From positions 1 to 64,000 of the forward strand of contig JADJOZ010000011.1 in the NCBI GenBank assembly GCA_016713525.1: 64,000 bases of DNA, written 5' to 3'. The position numbers were made by a program, and so were the translations under genes. The DNA is from Bacteroidota bacterium. Lineage in GTDB: Bacteria; Bacteroidota; Bacteroidia; AKYH767-A; OLB10. The notes beneath the pieces are model-generated. The model made no database searches. It was given only the letters and a program-made list of their open reading frames with translations, and was not told the origin of the DNA. Shown piece after piece: positions 48,179 through 57,202 of the stretch (within the stretch, counting starts at the first letter, position 1; the number at the start of each line of letters is the position of its first letter).

Positions 48179-48701
48179 GATAAACAGCGCACAATCGTGT
48201 AGCCCGCCCTGCCGGAAAATTCCGACGGGAGAGGCGCTCTCACATCCGCCAGATGGCGGATACGTACCGGGTCTCGTATATCTGCCGGATGGCAGATTCG
48301 CAAAATGATGGGTTGAGTTCGTAATATCCCGATAGCTATCGGGACTAAGTACAGCTCCATGCCGTTGACTACTTTTCATAATCAGCCTGATGAATATTCC
48401 GGAACATGGAGACTCATTGCTTTTTGGCAACTCCCCAATCTCATTTTCAATAAAACACAGCTAAAAGCAGCCTAAATTTTGTTACCCTATTGACAATTTT
48501 CGTAGGGTTATGAATATTATATGAGCCAAAAAATTGAAAAGTTGGCTAAAAACCATCTTTTTTGTAGCTTTGAGCTACAGGGCGAGCCATAAAGCATATT
48601 GTAAAATAAAAATATACTCCGTTTTGAACTTGGTATTAACTTCGGTGAATGGTAATAGAATTCAAAAACTGAGTTATTGCACGAACTGACGTTATCCGTA
48701 A
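48179..48701 (+). repeat. Cassette-boundary element B2 with large hairpin-rich repeat R1
   Basis: Starts AAACAGCGCACAATCGTG and ends in core ACGTTATCCGTAA (48689-48701). Inside is repeat R1 (about 48193-48346), a chain of short hairpins: ATCCGCCA-GA-TGGCGGAT, ATCTGCC-GGAT-GGCAGAT and CCCGATAGCTATCGGG (48328-48343). A second copy of R1, clearly similar throughout, is at 58368-58520. No gene is visible in this 500-bp stretch. Confidence 0.65.
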
Positions 48702-48711
48702 TTTTAAATTC

Positions 48712-49651
48712 ATGAAAATATTCTGTTGTATAGTGTTAATATTCATTTTGAGTAGAACTTGCGAAGGGCAAAATTTAGTGCCGAATTGGAGTTTTGAAGA
48801 CACATTACACTGTCCGGCATATCCGGACATTTTCGAAGCAAATGGATGGATGGCTTATAGAAACACCCCTGGTTATTTTAATTCCTGTAACTTAAATGGA
48901 TTAGCCGGAGTCCCTTCAAACCTTATGGGCTTTCAATATCCGCTTACAGGAAATGCTTTTGCAGGAATTGTAACATTTTCTAAATTATATGTGGACCATA
49001 GGGATATCGCGGGTATTCAATTAGCACAGCCACTATCCATTGGACAAAAATATTTTTTATCATTTTTGTAAGCAATTCGTGCGATAGTTCATCAAACAAA
49101 AATATGGCAACTAATAAAATAGGTGCTAAATGTAGCATGGACCCGTATTGGCAATCAAACCCAATTCCTATAAATAATTCAGCACATGTATATTCTGATT
49201 CCATAATTGTTGATTCATTAAATTGGGTAAAAATATCGGGATCTTTTATTGCCGATTCTGCATATCTTTTTTTTTTCATTAGGCAATTTTTTTACCGATT
49301 CAGCTACTACAAAAGTTTATTTTGATAGTACAGCAGATGTTGCTTACTATTATGTTGATGACATAAGGTTATCCACTGATTCAAATTTTGTAAATTCGAT
49401 TAGTAATTTTAATCACCTAAACCAGGTTAATATTTTTCCGAATCCATTCAGGGAAAGATTAGAAATTAAAAAAATGAATGCTGATCCTACTGAAGTAATT
49501 TTATATGATTTAACTTCTAGAAGAATAATTCAACAGAAATTTTACAAACTCTATTTCCTTAAATACTGCACCCTTTGCAAAAGGTCTTTATATTTACGAA
49601 ATAAGAAATAAAAACGGTGTGATTAAGAAAGGGAAGGTTGTGAAAAATTAA
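48712..49651 (+). pseudogene. Cassette-borne T9SS-secreted protein, frameshifted
   Basis: Signal peptide (KIFCCIVLIFILSRTCEGQ) followed by NLVPNWSFEDTLHCP, a stretch I know from Bacteroidota T9SS cargo. Frames change near 49068 (TTTTT), 49270 (a run of nine T's) and 49545. The middle reads NKIGAKCSMDPYWQSNPIPINN and YYYVDDIRLSTDSNF, and the end is a sorting domain (IFPNPFRERLEIKKMN to GLYIYEIRNKNGVIKKGKVVKN). Mended length is about 312 residues. Two of the breaks are at homopolymers, consistent with sequencing indels. Confidence 0.75.
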
Positions 49652-49683
49652 TGACAGCTTTGTTCGTCGAATAAAAACTACGG

Positions 49684-49868
49684 ATAACAGCTGGTATGCC
49701 GAGAGGCTAATGTTTTGAGGTGGTGAATGTGTTTTTAGCTTCGTTTGGGCCCTCCTACGCTCAGAAAAAGAGCTTCGGAGGGCGCGGTGTAAAGGGGAAA
49801 TATTTAACTTTCGTGCTCCGAATTCGCCCTGCGGCAACTGGCGGAACGTTATTCATAAGTGGTGGGAC
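49684..49868 (+). repeat. Cassette-boundary element B3
   Basis: Left arm GATAACAGCTGGTATGCCGA, right arm CGGCAACTGGCGGAACGTTA; they pair imperfectly over about 25 bp. Core ACGTTATTCATAA is at 49856-49868. The string TTTCGTGCTCCGAATTCGCC in the right half recalls GTGCTCCGCAGAC of B1 and B6. An inner hairpin (GGGCCCTCCTACGCTC / GAGCTTCGGAGGGC) is also present. Confidence 0.6.
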
Positions 49869-49892
49869 AGACATCATACTAATAATAACATC

Positions 49893-50443
49893 ATGACAAT
49901 AAATAAATCCTTCCTTTTCTTGATACTTATCGCTTTACTATCTTGTAAAAGCTCGGTCGACAAAAACACCGACAATTTGAATTTATTTTCAAAGTGTTCA
50001 GACAAAACTGTTAGCGACAACTACAAAGAGGTAAACAACTCTTTATTTAAAATTAAATATCCAGACAATTGGACTGAAGACCACGAATTGCCCAGCGGAC
50101 TGGATATTAGCTCAAATAATTTTCAAGACACACTGCAAAGAGGATTTATGTTTAGCGTTGTACCTTATCAAGAAATGTATCTCAAAAAGAACCCAACAAT
50201 TAATTACTTTAAATACATAAATACCACTTATAATAATTTTGAGGGCTGTGTTCCTTACTCGGAATGACTTATTCGCTCGCGAATTCGACAGTACGGTTTA
50301 TTGGAGATCAGAATTAAAATTTGTTAACAAAGCAAAATCCCAAATTTATTTTTTTAGTTATGGGCAGACGTCATAATAAAAACAAAGAGCCTGAATGGTG
50401 TGACTTTAAAGAAATTGTCGAGTCTTTAAAAATTATTGAATAG
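49893..50443 (+). pseudogene. Cassette-borne lipoprotein, frameshifted
   Basis: Signal and lipobox KSFLFLILIALLSC (Cys18), then a soluble domain (YKEVNNSLFKIKYPDNWTEDHELPSGLDISSNNF) reminiscent of PsbP/DUF1795-like periplasmic proteins, where KIxYPxNW is the typical motif. Frames change near 50265 and 50370; the tail reads TVYWRSELKFVNKAKSQIYFFSYGQ and EWCDFKEIVESLKIIE to the stop at 50443. Mended length is about 183 residues. Confidence 0.55.
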
Positions 50444-50501
50444 ACATTCCAATTCGTGCAGACACATTTCAAAGCGCAACTGTGGGCCACCACCAGACCG
50501 G

Positions 50502-50621
50502 CAACACGGGTTTTGCGTCAGGCGGGCATTTTGTTACATAGAATTTAATTGGTAATTTTGATATCTCAAATAAATAGAAATCACGCTCCGTGTCAAGCCC
50601 AAGCGCAAAGCCCCGGAACGT
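50502..50621 (+). repeat. Cassette-boundary element B4, split by IS insertion
   Basis: Left arm CAACACGGGTTTTGCGTCAG, right arm CCAAGCGCAAAGCCCCGGAA before ACGT at 50618-50621; GCAAAGCCCC and GGGTTTTGC pair. The rest of the core is on the other side of the IS copy 1 (ACGTTAGCGGCAA at 52369-52381), so the uninterrupted site would read GGAACGTTAGCGGCAA. Confidence 0.6.
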
Positions 50622-52368
50622 CAGGTTGTGAAAAAACTCACTTCCCATTTTATTTCTTCCAAAATAGCTTTTAAAATTTCTTTACAAGAGCAATACAACG
50701 TTTCTAGCGCATGCGAAAATCAAGCTGCTAAGTTGAGTTGAAAAATGTTGAAGTGTGTAATGCGATTAAAATAAGTTATTTTAAACATAAAAAGCCACTC
50801 CTTGCGGTATTTTGGCTTCCAGTTTTTGAGTGTTAGCATTAGATCATCCAAAGTAAAAATGTTCAAGACTCGTTTGATGTTATAGTTCAACATAATAAAA
50901 CTCCATTCTCCATTTACTTTTTCAAGACCGATGAGGTTTGTGTAGTAATACCCCCATTTTCGTTTTATAGTTCCAAATATGTGTTCGTTAATTTCCTGTC
51001 GTTTGCGATAGAGGTCTTGGTTCCGGGAATAGTTTTTATTGTTTCGCTCCACCGATTCGGCATATTGACTCCGTTCAATTTCTCTTCCTCCTTTTTGTCG
51101 TCCTGTGCACAACTGTTTTGCCGGACAATTTTTACATTCCGGTGTCCGGTACTTTTTATATTGATACGATATTTTATCATCCCGCTTTTTGATATGCCAG
51201 GTGCCAAATGTGGTGAGTGTTTGTCCTTCAGGACACGTATAAATATCATTCTTTTTATTGTACTTGAATTTATCAACAAGATATTCTTTCGTTGTTCCTT
51301 TTGGATTGGAGTTCACCAGTTCCTGTTGCGCTACTATTGTTTTTAAATCGTTCTGTTGACAGGCTTCAATTTCCCGTGCGTTGTTGTATCCTTTATCTGC
51401 CAGCAGGGTAAACTTGTTTGCTTTTAAATTTTCTTTTGCTTCCAATGCAATTGCTGAAAGTGCGTTGCGATCGTTCCGGTTAATCGTATGTGTAGCTACA
51501 ACAAGTTTATGTTTATCATCAACTGCCGTTTGCGTGTTATAGCAAACTTCTACCACTTGTCCTTGTATCAAAAGACTTCTACTGTCGGGATCCGTGGTAG
51601 ATATTTGCGGTTCGCCGCTTTCTGTCAGTAATTCACTTAGCATTTCATACTTGATTTGATTCATTTGCAGTCGTTCAATTTTGTCCTGCAAATCACCAAT
51701 AAGTTCGGTGCTCTCTTCTTTGTCCAAAGTGTCTAATTGCGTTAGATACTCCAGCGTTTTCTCTTCAATGTATTGGAGATGCCTTTCGATCTTTTTGGAG
51801 AGTAATTATTTTTCTTACTGTTATGTGCTCTTGATTTGGTACCGTCGATAGCTATGGTTTTGCCACTTATGAGGCCGGCATCCATCAAAAAAGCGACAAA
51901 CAGTTTGAACATATTTTTCAGAGCGACCGGATTGTCTTTACGGAAGTCGGCAATGGTGTGGTAGTTGGGAACCAGTCTTCCGCATAGCCATTGCATTTCA
52001 GTATTCCGTTTGCATTCCTTTTCCAACCGGCGAGATGATCGGATACCGTTCTGATAGCCGTACAAATAAATCTTTAACAAAATTCGTGGATCAAAGGATG
52101 GGCGTCCTTCCTGTTGTATAGTTTTAGCTTTAAAACCAAGTTTAGATAAATCCAGCTTTTCGGCAAAAGCATCCAGGAACCGGACGGGATCATCCGATGC
52201 CACCAGCTCCTCCAGGGAACTGAAAGAAACCTGGTGGCGATCTATGGGTACTATGTGTTGCATAGGAATTAAATTTCCTAAAAAATACCAATGAAAAGGC
52301 TCACATTCATAACTATTTTTCAATAGAAATTAACAATGGATGGGGAAAATTAGTATTTTCACAGTCTG
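50622..52368 (-). mobile_element. IS1182-family insertion sequence, copy 1
   Basis: 1747 bp with terminal inverted repeats: left CAGGTTGTGAAAAAACTC, right (reverse complement) CAGACTGTGAAAATACTAAT. It is flanked by ACGT on both sides (50618-50621 and 52369-52372), which may be a 4-bp target duplication of the boundary core. The transposase gene is at 50720-52263. Copy 2 at 55541-57137 shares both ends. Confidence 0.8.
50720..52263 (-). pseudogene. IS1182-type transposase, copy 1, frameshifted
   Basis: Start at 52263 (MQHIVPIDRHQVSFSSLEEL). The N-terminal part has the DUF772-type domain (SFDPRILLKIYLYGYQNGIRSSRRLEKECKRN) and the DDE catalytic start GKTIAIDGTKSRAHNSKKNNYS. The frame is lost near 51795, where this copy has CTTTTTGG while copy 2 has one T more. 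The C-terminal part (LLADKGYNNAREIEACQQN, then a Cys cluster ECKNCPAKQLC, and the EHIFGTIKRKWGYYY Glu motif) is intact. An insertion product of about 514 residues is expected when mended. It catalyses movement of this IS. Confidence 0.85.
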
Positions 52369-52422
52369 ACGTTAGCGGCAAGCTATAGACAGCTTTTCGT
52401 TTAAAAATTATATAAGAGAAGA

Positions 52423-53583
52423 ATGACAAAAAGAGTATCCAGTATTTTACAATTCACTTTGGTTTTAAACTTGTTAGCTTGCTTAGTAAACTCTTGTAAG
52501 AATGGTGACAAAAACCTATTTACACCACCTCAAAAATTAGAAGATGGTTTAAAAATCTCTTCATTACAAGATCAGAAGATTGATGAAAAAAAAGTGGCTG
52601 ATTTAATGGACTCCATCCAAAAAGGAGTCTATTCTAACATCCATAGCATTCTCATAATGCGAAATGGATATTTAGTTTTTGAAAAATATTTCCCCGGAGA
52701 AGATAAAATTGTAGGCAAACTGGGATCATTTAACCGACAACATCATGTAGATTCGTTACATGACATCCGAAGTATTTCTAAAAGTATTACCGGACTTGCA
52801 ATTCTTATCGCTTTAAAAAATGAACAAATAAAAAGCCTGGATACTAAAATCCTGGACTATTTTCCAGAATTTAATAAATACAACTTCGGGTATAAAAGTG
52901 AAATTACAATCCGTCATTTATTGACAATGAGCGACGGCGTGGACTGGAATGAAAATATTTCATACTCTGATACAACTAACAGCGAAATCCAAATGAATTG
53001 GTATGTTAAAGACCCCATTGCGTTTTACTTTAGTAGAAGTTCGACAAATAAGCCAGGAACCGTTTTTAACTATAGTGGCGGTTGCACACAGTTACTTGCT
53101 GCAATTATTAATAAAACTACAGGACTACCAATAGATGAGTTTGTTAAAAAAGAAATTTTTGACCCTTTAGAAATCAAACACTTTGAATGGGTAAAAGGAA
53201 ATGGTGGAATTCCTATTGCTGCTTCGGGTCTTAGACTTACATCCAGAGATTTAATCAAAATAGGAAGTCTCTATCTTAACGCTGGTGCCTGGAATGGTCA
53301 ACAGCTTATTTCTAAAGACCTGATTACCGAAGCCCAAAAAACTCAAATATCTATAGAACCCGATTTTAATTATGGATTCCAAATTTGGCTTCCAACTGAT
53401 GAAGTCTCTGCCAGAAAAATTACGACTGTAGAAGCTAATGGCAATGGCGGCCAAATTATTGCAGTAAGCAAAGACTTCAATTCAATCATCGTTATTACAG
53501 CAGGAAATTACAACAGGCGTGACATGGGTTGGGAGTCACCAGATCTTTATGTTAAGTATATTTATCCAGCCATGTTAAAGTAA
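52423..53583 (+). CDS. Beta-lactamase-like serine hydrolase lipoprotein (cassette-borne)
   Basis: 386 residues. The N-terminus (VLNLLACLVNSC, Cys25) suggests lipid anchoring. The class C beta-lactamase/penicillin-binding fold is supported by S-x-x-K in DIRSISKSITGLAI (Ser near residue 119), the Tyr-Ser-Gly motif FNYSGGCTQLLAAI (near 214), RHLLTMSDGVDWNE and the late GGQIIAVSKDFNSIIVITAG. Members include esterases, D-Ala peptidases and 6-aminohexanoate hydrolases; nothing shows antibiotic hydrolysis. It lies directly after core ACGTTAGCGGCAA (52369-52381) and is followed by boundary B5, so it fits the one-gene-per-unit layout. Complete. Confidence 0.85.
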   Translation: MTKRVSSILQFTLVLNLLACLVNSCKNGDKNLFTPPQKLEDGLKISSLQDQKIDEKKVADLMDSIQKGVYSNIHSILIMRNGYLVFEKYFPGEDKIVGKLGSFNRQHHVDSLHDIRSISKSITGLAILIALKNEQIKSLDTKILDYFPEFNKYNFGYKSEITIRHLLTMSDGVDWNENISYSDTTNSEIQMNWYVKDPIAFYFSRSSTNKPGTVFNYSGGCTQLLAAIINKTTGLPIDEFVKKEIFDPLEIKHFEWVKGNGGIPIAASGLRLTSRDLIKIGSLYLNAGAWNGQQLISKDLITEAQKTQISIEPDFNYGFQIWLPTDEVSARKITTVEANGNGGQIIAVSKDFNSIIVITAGNYNRRDMGWESPDLYVKYIYPAMLK

Positions 53584-53595
53584 TTACACAAAGCC

Positions 53596-53712
53596 AGCCG
53601 CTAACACGCGTGGCCGTTGCCCGCCTGGCCAGTCGGACAGGCACGACTCCCTAAAAAACACATCTATATTTTATTGATGTCATTATTAACCATATACGGC
53701 TATACAAGCACT
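53596..53712 (+). repeat. Cassette-boundary element B5 (left part)
   Basis: CCGCTAACACGCGTGGCCGT follows the hydrolase stop, then the hairpin GCCTGGCC-AGTC-GGACAGGC. This is the left half typical of these elements; no clear matching right half with a core is seen before the transposase at 53711. The rest (about 53660-53700) is AT-rich. Confidence 0.4.
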
Positions 53713-55333
53713 AATTTTTGATGAAGCTATTTGTCGCTAAGGAGTGTGGTAGCATTAAAAAGTTGAAAAATGCAGCGGCTTTGTTGAAATTGCACCGAAA
53801 ATCGATTGCGACGGGCACACTTATTCTTTTACGGGTTACGAAATTAACATATTTCTTTAGGTTATAAACAAGTGCTGACATTAACACATGTTTCATTGCT
53901 TGTTTAATTCCTCTTGCATTCGTTCGTTTAAGGTTTAAGAAGTTGATCATAGTGCCAAGCACTGGTTCAACGGTGCTGCTTCTTTTTTTCAGGATACGTT
54001 TTGCATGCATTGTTTGCAACTTTTCATGCATCTTATCATAGTGAGGTTTGAAAATGCTGTTATCGATTTTCTTGAACTTTGTTTTTTCACCGATGCAGGA
54101 TTTTCGCAATGGACAATTTTTACATACTGTTTCACTACTCCTGTATACTTTCATCATATATCCACTGCTGTTAGGCCCTGTTCTCTTCAGGGGTAGGACA
54201 GCTTTATTACCTCTTTGGCATTCGTATTGATCCTTTTCTTTATTATAAATAAAGCCTTCACGTTCACTTTTGTATTGACCAAAATTTGGGATAAATGCAT
54301 CAATGTTATTTTGCTCGCAATATTCAAGGGCTTCTCCACTGGAGTAAACTGCATCGGCTACGATTTGTTCAACCTTAATTTGCTCTTGCGCCAAATTTTG
54401 TTTAGTGTGTTTCAAAACAAAAGGCAGACATTCACTATCACGCTTATCGGCATAATCGGCTACGGCACCGGTAATCACATGAAACGAGTCATCAACTGCA
54501 ATTTGTGCATAATAATTCATTTGCCTTGCTTTTCCGGGCTTAACCGCTATTCTGGAATCCGGGTCAGATGGCGAGTAATGTGTGTGATTACTCAGGTAAC
54601 GGGGTCGAATTAAATTACCAAATTCGTCGACCCGGTCTGTACCTTGATGTCCGGGTTGGTCTTTGTACTCTTCACTTTTCCAACTATGGTGATAGGTTAC
54701 TTCTTTATGCTTTTTGCTTGTGATGGTATCTTTGCTTTTATCTATTGGAACGGTTTGGGGAGCATTAATAAATGCATCGGTTGATTGATTCAATTCCGTG
54801 GCAAAGTCTTTTGCATCATCCATTACAGCTGCTTCTGCATCTTCATCAAGAACCGGTTTTTCAATAAGGCTATCCAGGCTGGCGTTGGCTTTAATAAATG
54901 CGCTATCAATGGCTTGTCGCTTTCCTCTAACCATTCCTTTACTAATGCACATAGAAAGCACTTTTTGAAACAACTTTAAAAATACGGATTCTCCATAAAG
55001 TTGGCGAGTGCGACTCAGGGTAGAGTGCCATGGCAGCGGTTCATCGATGTCGTAGCCAATGAAAAGAAGGATATCTAAACGCATGGAGGCAAAAGCAATA
55101 ATTCTTCGGTCACTATTAATATTTTCCAGATATCCGACTAGCATCAACTTAAAAAACACAACGGGGTCAATGCTGACTTGTCCTTCTGTACCATAATATT
55201 GGGCAGTTTCCTTGTAAAGGAATCGCAAATCAAGTTCAGTATTTATAAGCCGGTAGAAATTATCTTCCGGCACCCGTTCAGATAGCTGAAACGAGGTAAA
55301 TAATTTTTCGGAATAGTTCTTTTTGCCTTGCAT
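53711..55333 (-). CDS. IS1182-type transposase, intact
   Basis: 540 residues, uninterrupted. YSEKLFTSFQLSERVPEDNFYRLINTELDLRFLY and INSDRRIIAFASMRLDILLFIGYD are the N-terminal IS1182 domain; RGKRQAIDSAFIKANASLDSL holds the first catalytic Asp; VEQIVADAVYSSGEALEYCEQNN the second; CKNCPLRKSC a zinc-like Cys cluster; VEPVLGTMINFLNLKRTNARG the catalytic Glu. It is not closely related to the two frameshifted copies. Exact IS ends are unclear: ACAAGCAC occurs on both sides (53704-53711 and 55413-55420), and the string CTAAGG lies near each end, but no good terminal repeats are seen. Confidence 0.9.
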   Translation of the reverse strand: MQGKKNYSEKLFTSFQLSERVPEDNFYRLINTELDLRFLYKETAQYYGTEGQVSIDPVVFFKLMLVGYLENINSDRRIIAFASMRLDILLFIGYDIDEPLPWHSTLSRTRQLYGESVFLKLFQKVLSMCISKGMVRGKRQAIDSAFIKANASLDSLIEKPVLDEDAEAAVMDDAKDFATELNQSTDAFINAPQTVPIDKSKDTITSKKHKEVTYHHSWKSEEYKDQPGHQGTDRVDEFGNLIRPRYLSNHTHYSPSDPDSRIAVKPGKARQMNYYAQIAVDDSFHVITGAVADYADKRDSECLPFVLKHTKQNLAQEQIKVEQIVADAVYSSGEALEYCEQNNIDAFIPNFGQYKSEREGFIYNKEKDQYECQRGNKAVLPLKRTGPNSSGYMMKVYRSSETVCKNCPLRKSCIGEKTKFKKIDNSIFKPHYDKMHEKLQTMHAKRILKKRSSTVEPVLGTMINFLNLKRTNARGIKQAMKHVLMSALVYNLKKYVNFVTRKRISVPVAIDFRCNFNKAAAFFNFLMLPHSLATNSFIKN

Positions 55334-55412
55334 AAACCAAAGTTAAACTACCAAATGCCCATCTTTTAAAAAAGTTGCTAATATTAATTAACATTCGTAC
55401 CTTAGTTGCGCA

Positions 55413-55540
55413 ACAAGCACACGGGTTTGGCAAAAGTGGCAGTTCAGTGCTCCGCAGACACATTTGTGGTTAATCAAGGTTTGGTTCTCCGCATCAGCAT
55501 TTGTGGTGAGAATCGCCACCTTCGCCAAGCCCGAAAACGT
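55413..55540 (+). repeat. Cassette-boundary element B6, split by IS copy 2
   Basis: The clearest example. Left arm from 55418 CACACGGGTTTGGCAAAAGT pairs with the right arm ACCTTCGCCAAGCCCG before ACGT (55537-55540), the stem continuing with GTGGCAGTTC / GAATCGCCAC. GTGCTCCGCAGACACATTTG is between. The remainder of the core (ACGTGTGCAGCGA) is at 57138-57150, after the IS. Confidence 0.65.
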
Positions 55541-57137
55541 CAGGTTGTGAAAAAACTCCATTCCCATTTATTTTTCTCCAAAAACAGCTTTTAAAATTTC
55601 ATTCTAAGTGCAGTGCAACGTTTTATACGCATGCAAAAATCAGGTTGCAAAGTTGGGTTGAAAATAGTTGAAGCGTATAATGCGGTTAAAATGCGTCGCT
55701 ATTAAAGCAAAAGCCACTCCTTGCGGTATTTTGGCTTCCAGTTTTTGAGTGTTTGCATAAGATCATCCAAAGTAAAAATGTTCAAGACTCGTTTGATGTT
55801 ATAGTTCAACATAATAAAGCTCCATTCACCGTTTACTTTTTCCAGTCCTATTAAGTTTGTATAATAATATCCCCACTTTCGTTTGATGGTGCCAAAGATG
55901 TGTTCGTTTATTTCTGTCGTTTTCGATATAAAGTTTGATTTTGGGAATAATTTTTATTGTTACGCTCCACCGATTCGGCATATTGACTCCGTTCAATTTC
56001 TCTTCCGCCCTTAGCTTTTCCGGTACATAAATATTTTACCGGACAATTTTTGCACTCCGGTGTCCGGTACTTTTTATATTGATACGATATTTTATCATCC
56101 CGCTTTTTGATATGCCAGGTACCAAATGTGGAGAGTGTTTGTCCTTCAGGACACGTATAAGTATCATTCTTTTTATTGTACTTGAATTTATCAACAAGAT
56201 ATTCCTTCGTAGTCCCTTTTGGATTGGAGTTCACCAGTTCCTGTTGCGCTACTATTGTTTTTAAATCGTTCTGTTGACAGGCTTCAATTTCCCGTGCGTT
56301 GTTGTATCCTTTATCTGCCAGCAGGGTAAACTTGTTTGCTTTTAAATTTTCTTTTGCTTCCAATGCAATTGCTGAAAGTGCGTTGCGATCGTTCCGGTTA
56401 ATCGTATGCGTAGCAACCACTAATTTATGTTGATCATCAACAGCGGCCTGCGTGTTGTAGCATACTTCTACCACCTGTCCTTGAATCAAAAGACTCTGCT
56501 GTCGGGATCCGTGGTAGATATTTGGGGTTCACCGCTTTCTGTCAGGATGCCGTTCGATCTTTTTTGGAGAGTAATTATTTTTCTTACTGTTATGTGCTCT
56601 TGATTTGGTACCGTCGATAGCTATGGTTTTGCCACTTATGAGGCCGGCATCCATCAAAAAAGCGACAAACAGTTTGAACATATTTTTCAGAGCGACCGGA
56701 TTGTCTTTACGGAAGTCGGCAATGGTGTGGTAGTTGGGAACCAGTCTTCCGCATAGCCATTGCATTTCAGTATTCCGTTTGCATTCCTTTTCCAACCGGC
56801 GAGATGATCGGATACCGTTCTGATAGCCGTACAAATAGATCTTCAACAAAATGCGTGGGTCAAAGGATGGGCGGACTTCTGGTTGTATGGCTTTCGTTTT
56901 AAAACCAAGTTTAGATAAATCCAGCTTTTCAGCAAATGCATCCAGGAACCGGACGGGATCATCCGGTGCCACCAATTCCTCTAGCGAGCTGAAAGAAACC
57001 TGGTGGCGATCTATGGGTACTATGTGTTGCATGGGAATTAAATTTTCCTAAAAATACCAATGAAAAGGCTCACATTCATAACTATTTTTCAATAGAAATT
57101 AACAATGGATGGGGAAAATTAGTATTTTCACAGTCTG
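55541..57137 (-). mobile_element. IS1182-family insertion sequence, copy 2, internally deleted
   Basis: 1597 bp with the same ends as copy 1 (left CAGGTTGTGAAAAAACTC; right GTATTTTCACAGTCTG). It is exactly 150 bp shorter, the missing segment corresponding to about 51629-51779 of copy 1. ACGT flanks both ends (55537-55540 and 57138-57141). Scattered substitutions distinguish it from copy 1, so it is a real second copy and not an assembly duplicate. Confidence 0.8.
55640..57032 (-). pseudogene. IS1182-type transposase, copy 2, deleted and frameshifted
   Basis: The N-terminal part (MQHIVPIDRHQVSFSS to NSKKNNYSPKK) is intact and still carries the homopolymer TTTTTT that copy 1 has lost. A deletion of about 150 bp then removes the helical linker (copy 1: LIGDLQDKIERLQMNQIKYE). 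An A missing near 56490 (CAGAGTC against AGAAGTC) and a change near 55910 (TTCTGTCG against TTCCTGTCG) break the frame again. It cannot make a full transposase, but its ends may still be mobilised by an active copy. Confidence 0.8.
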
Positions 57138-57202
57138 ACGTGTGCAGCGATTTTTTGAGTAGCCGGGAAAATTATAAAAAATAACATTCTAAAAGAAAAA
57201 AT

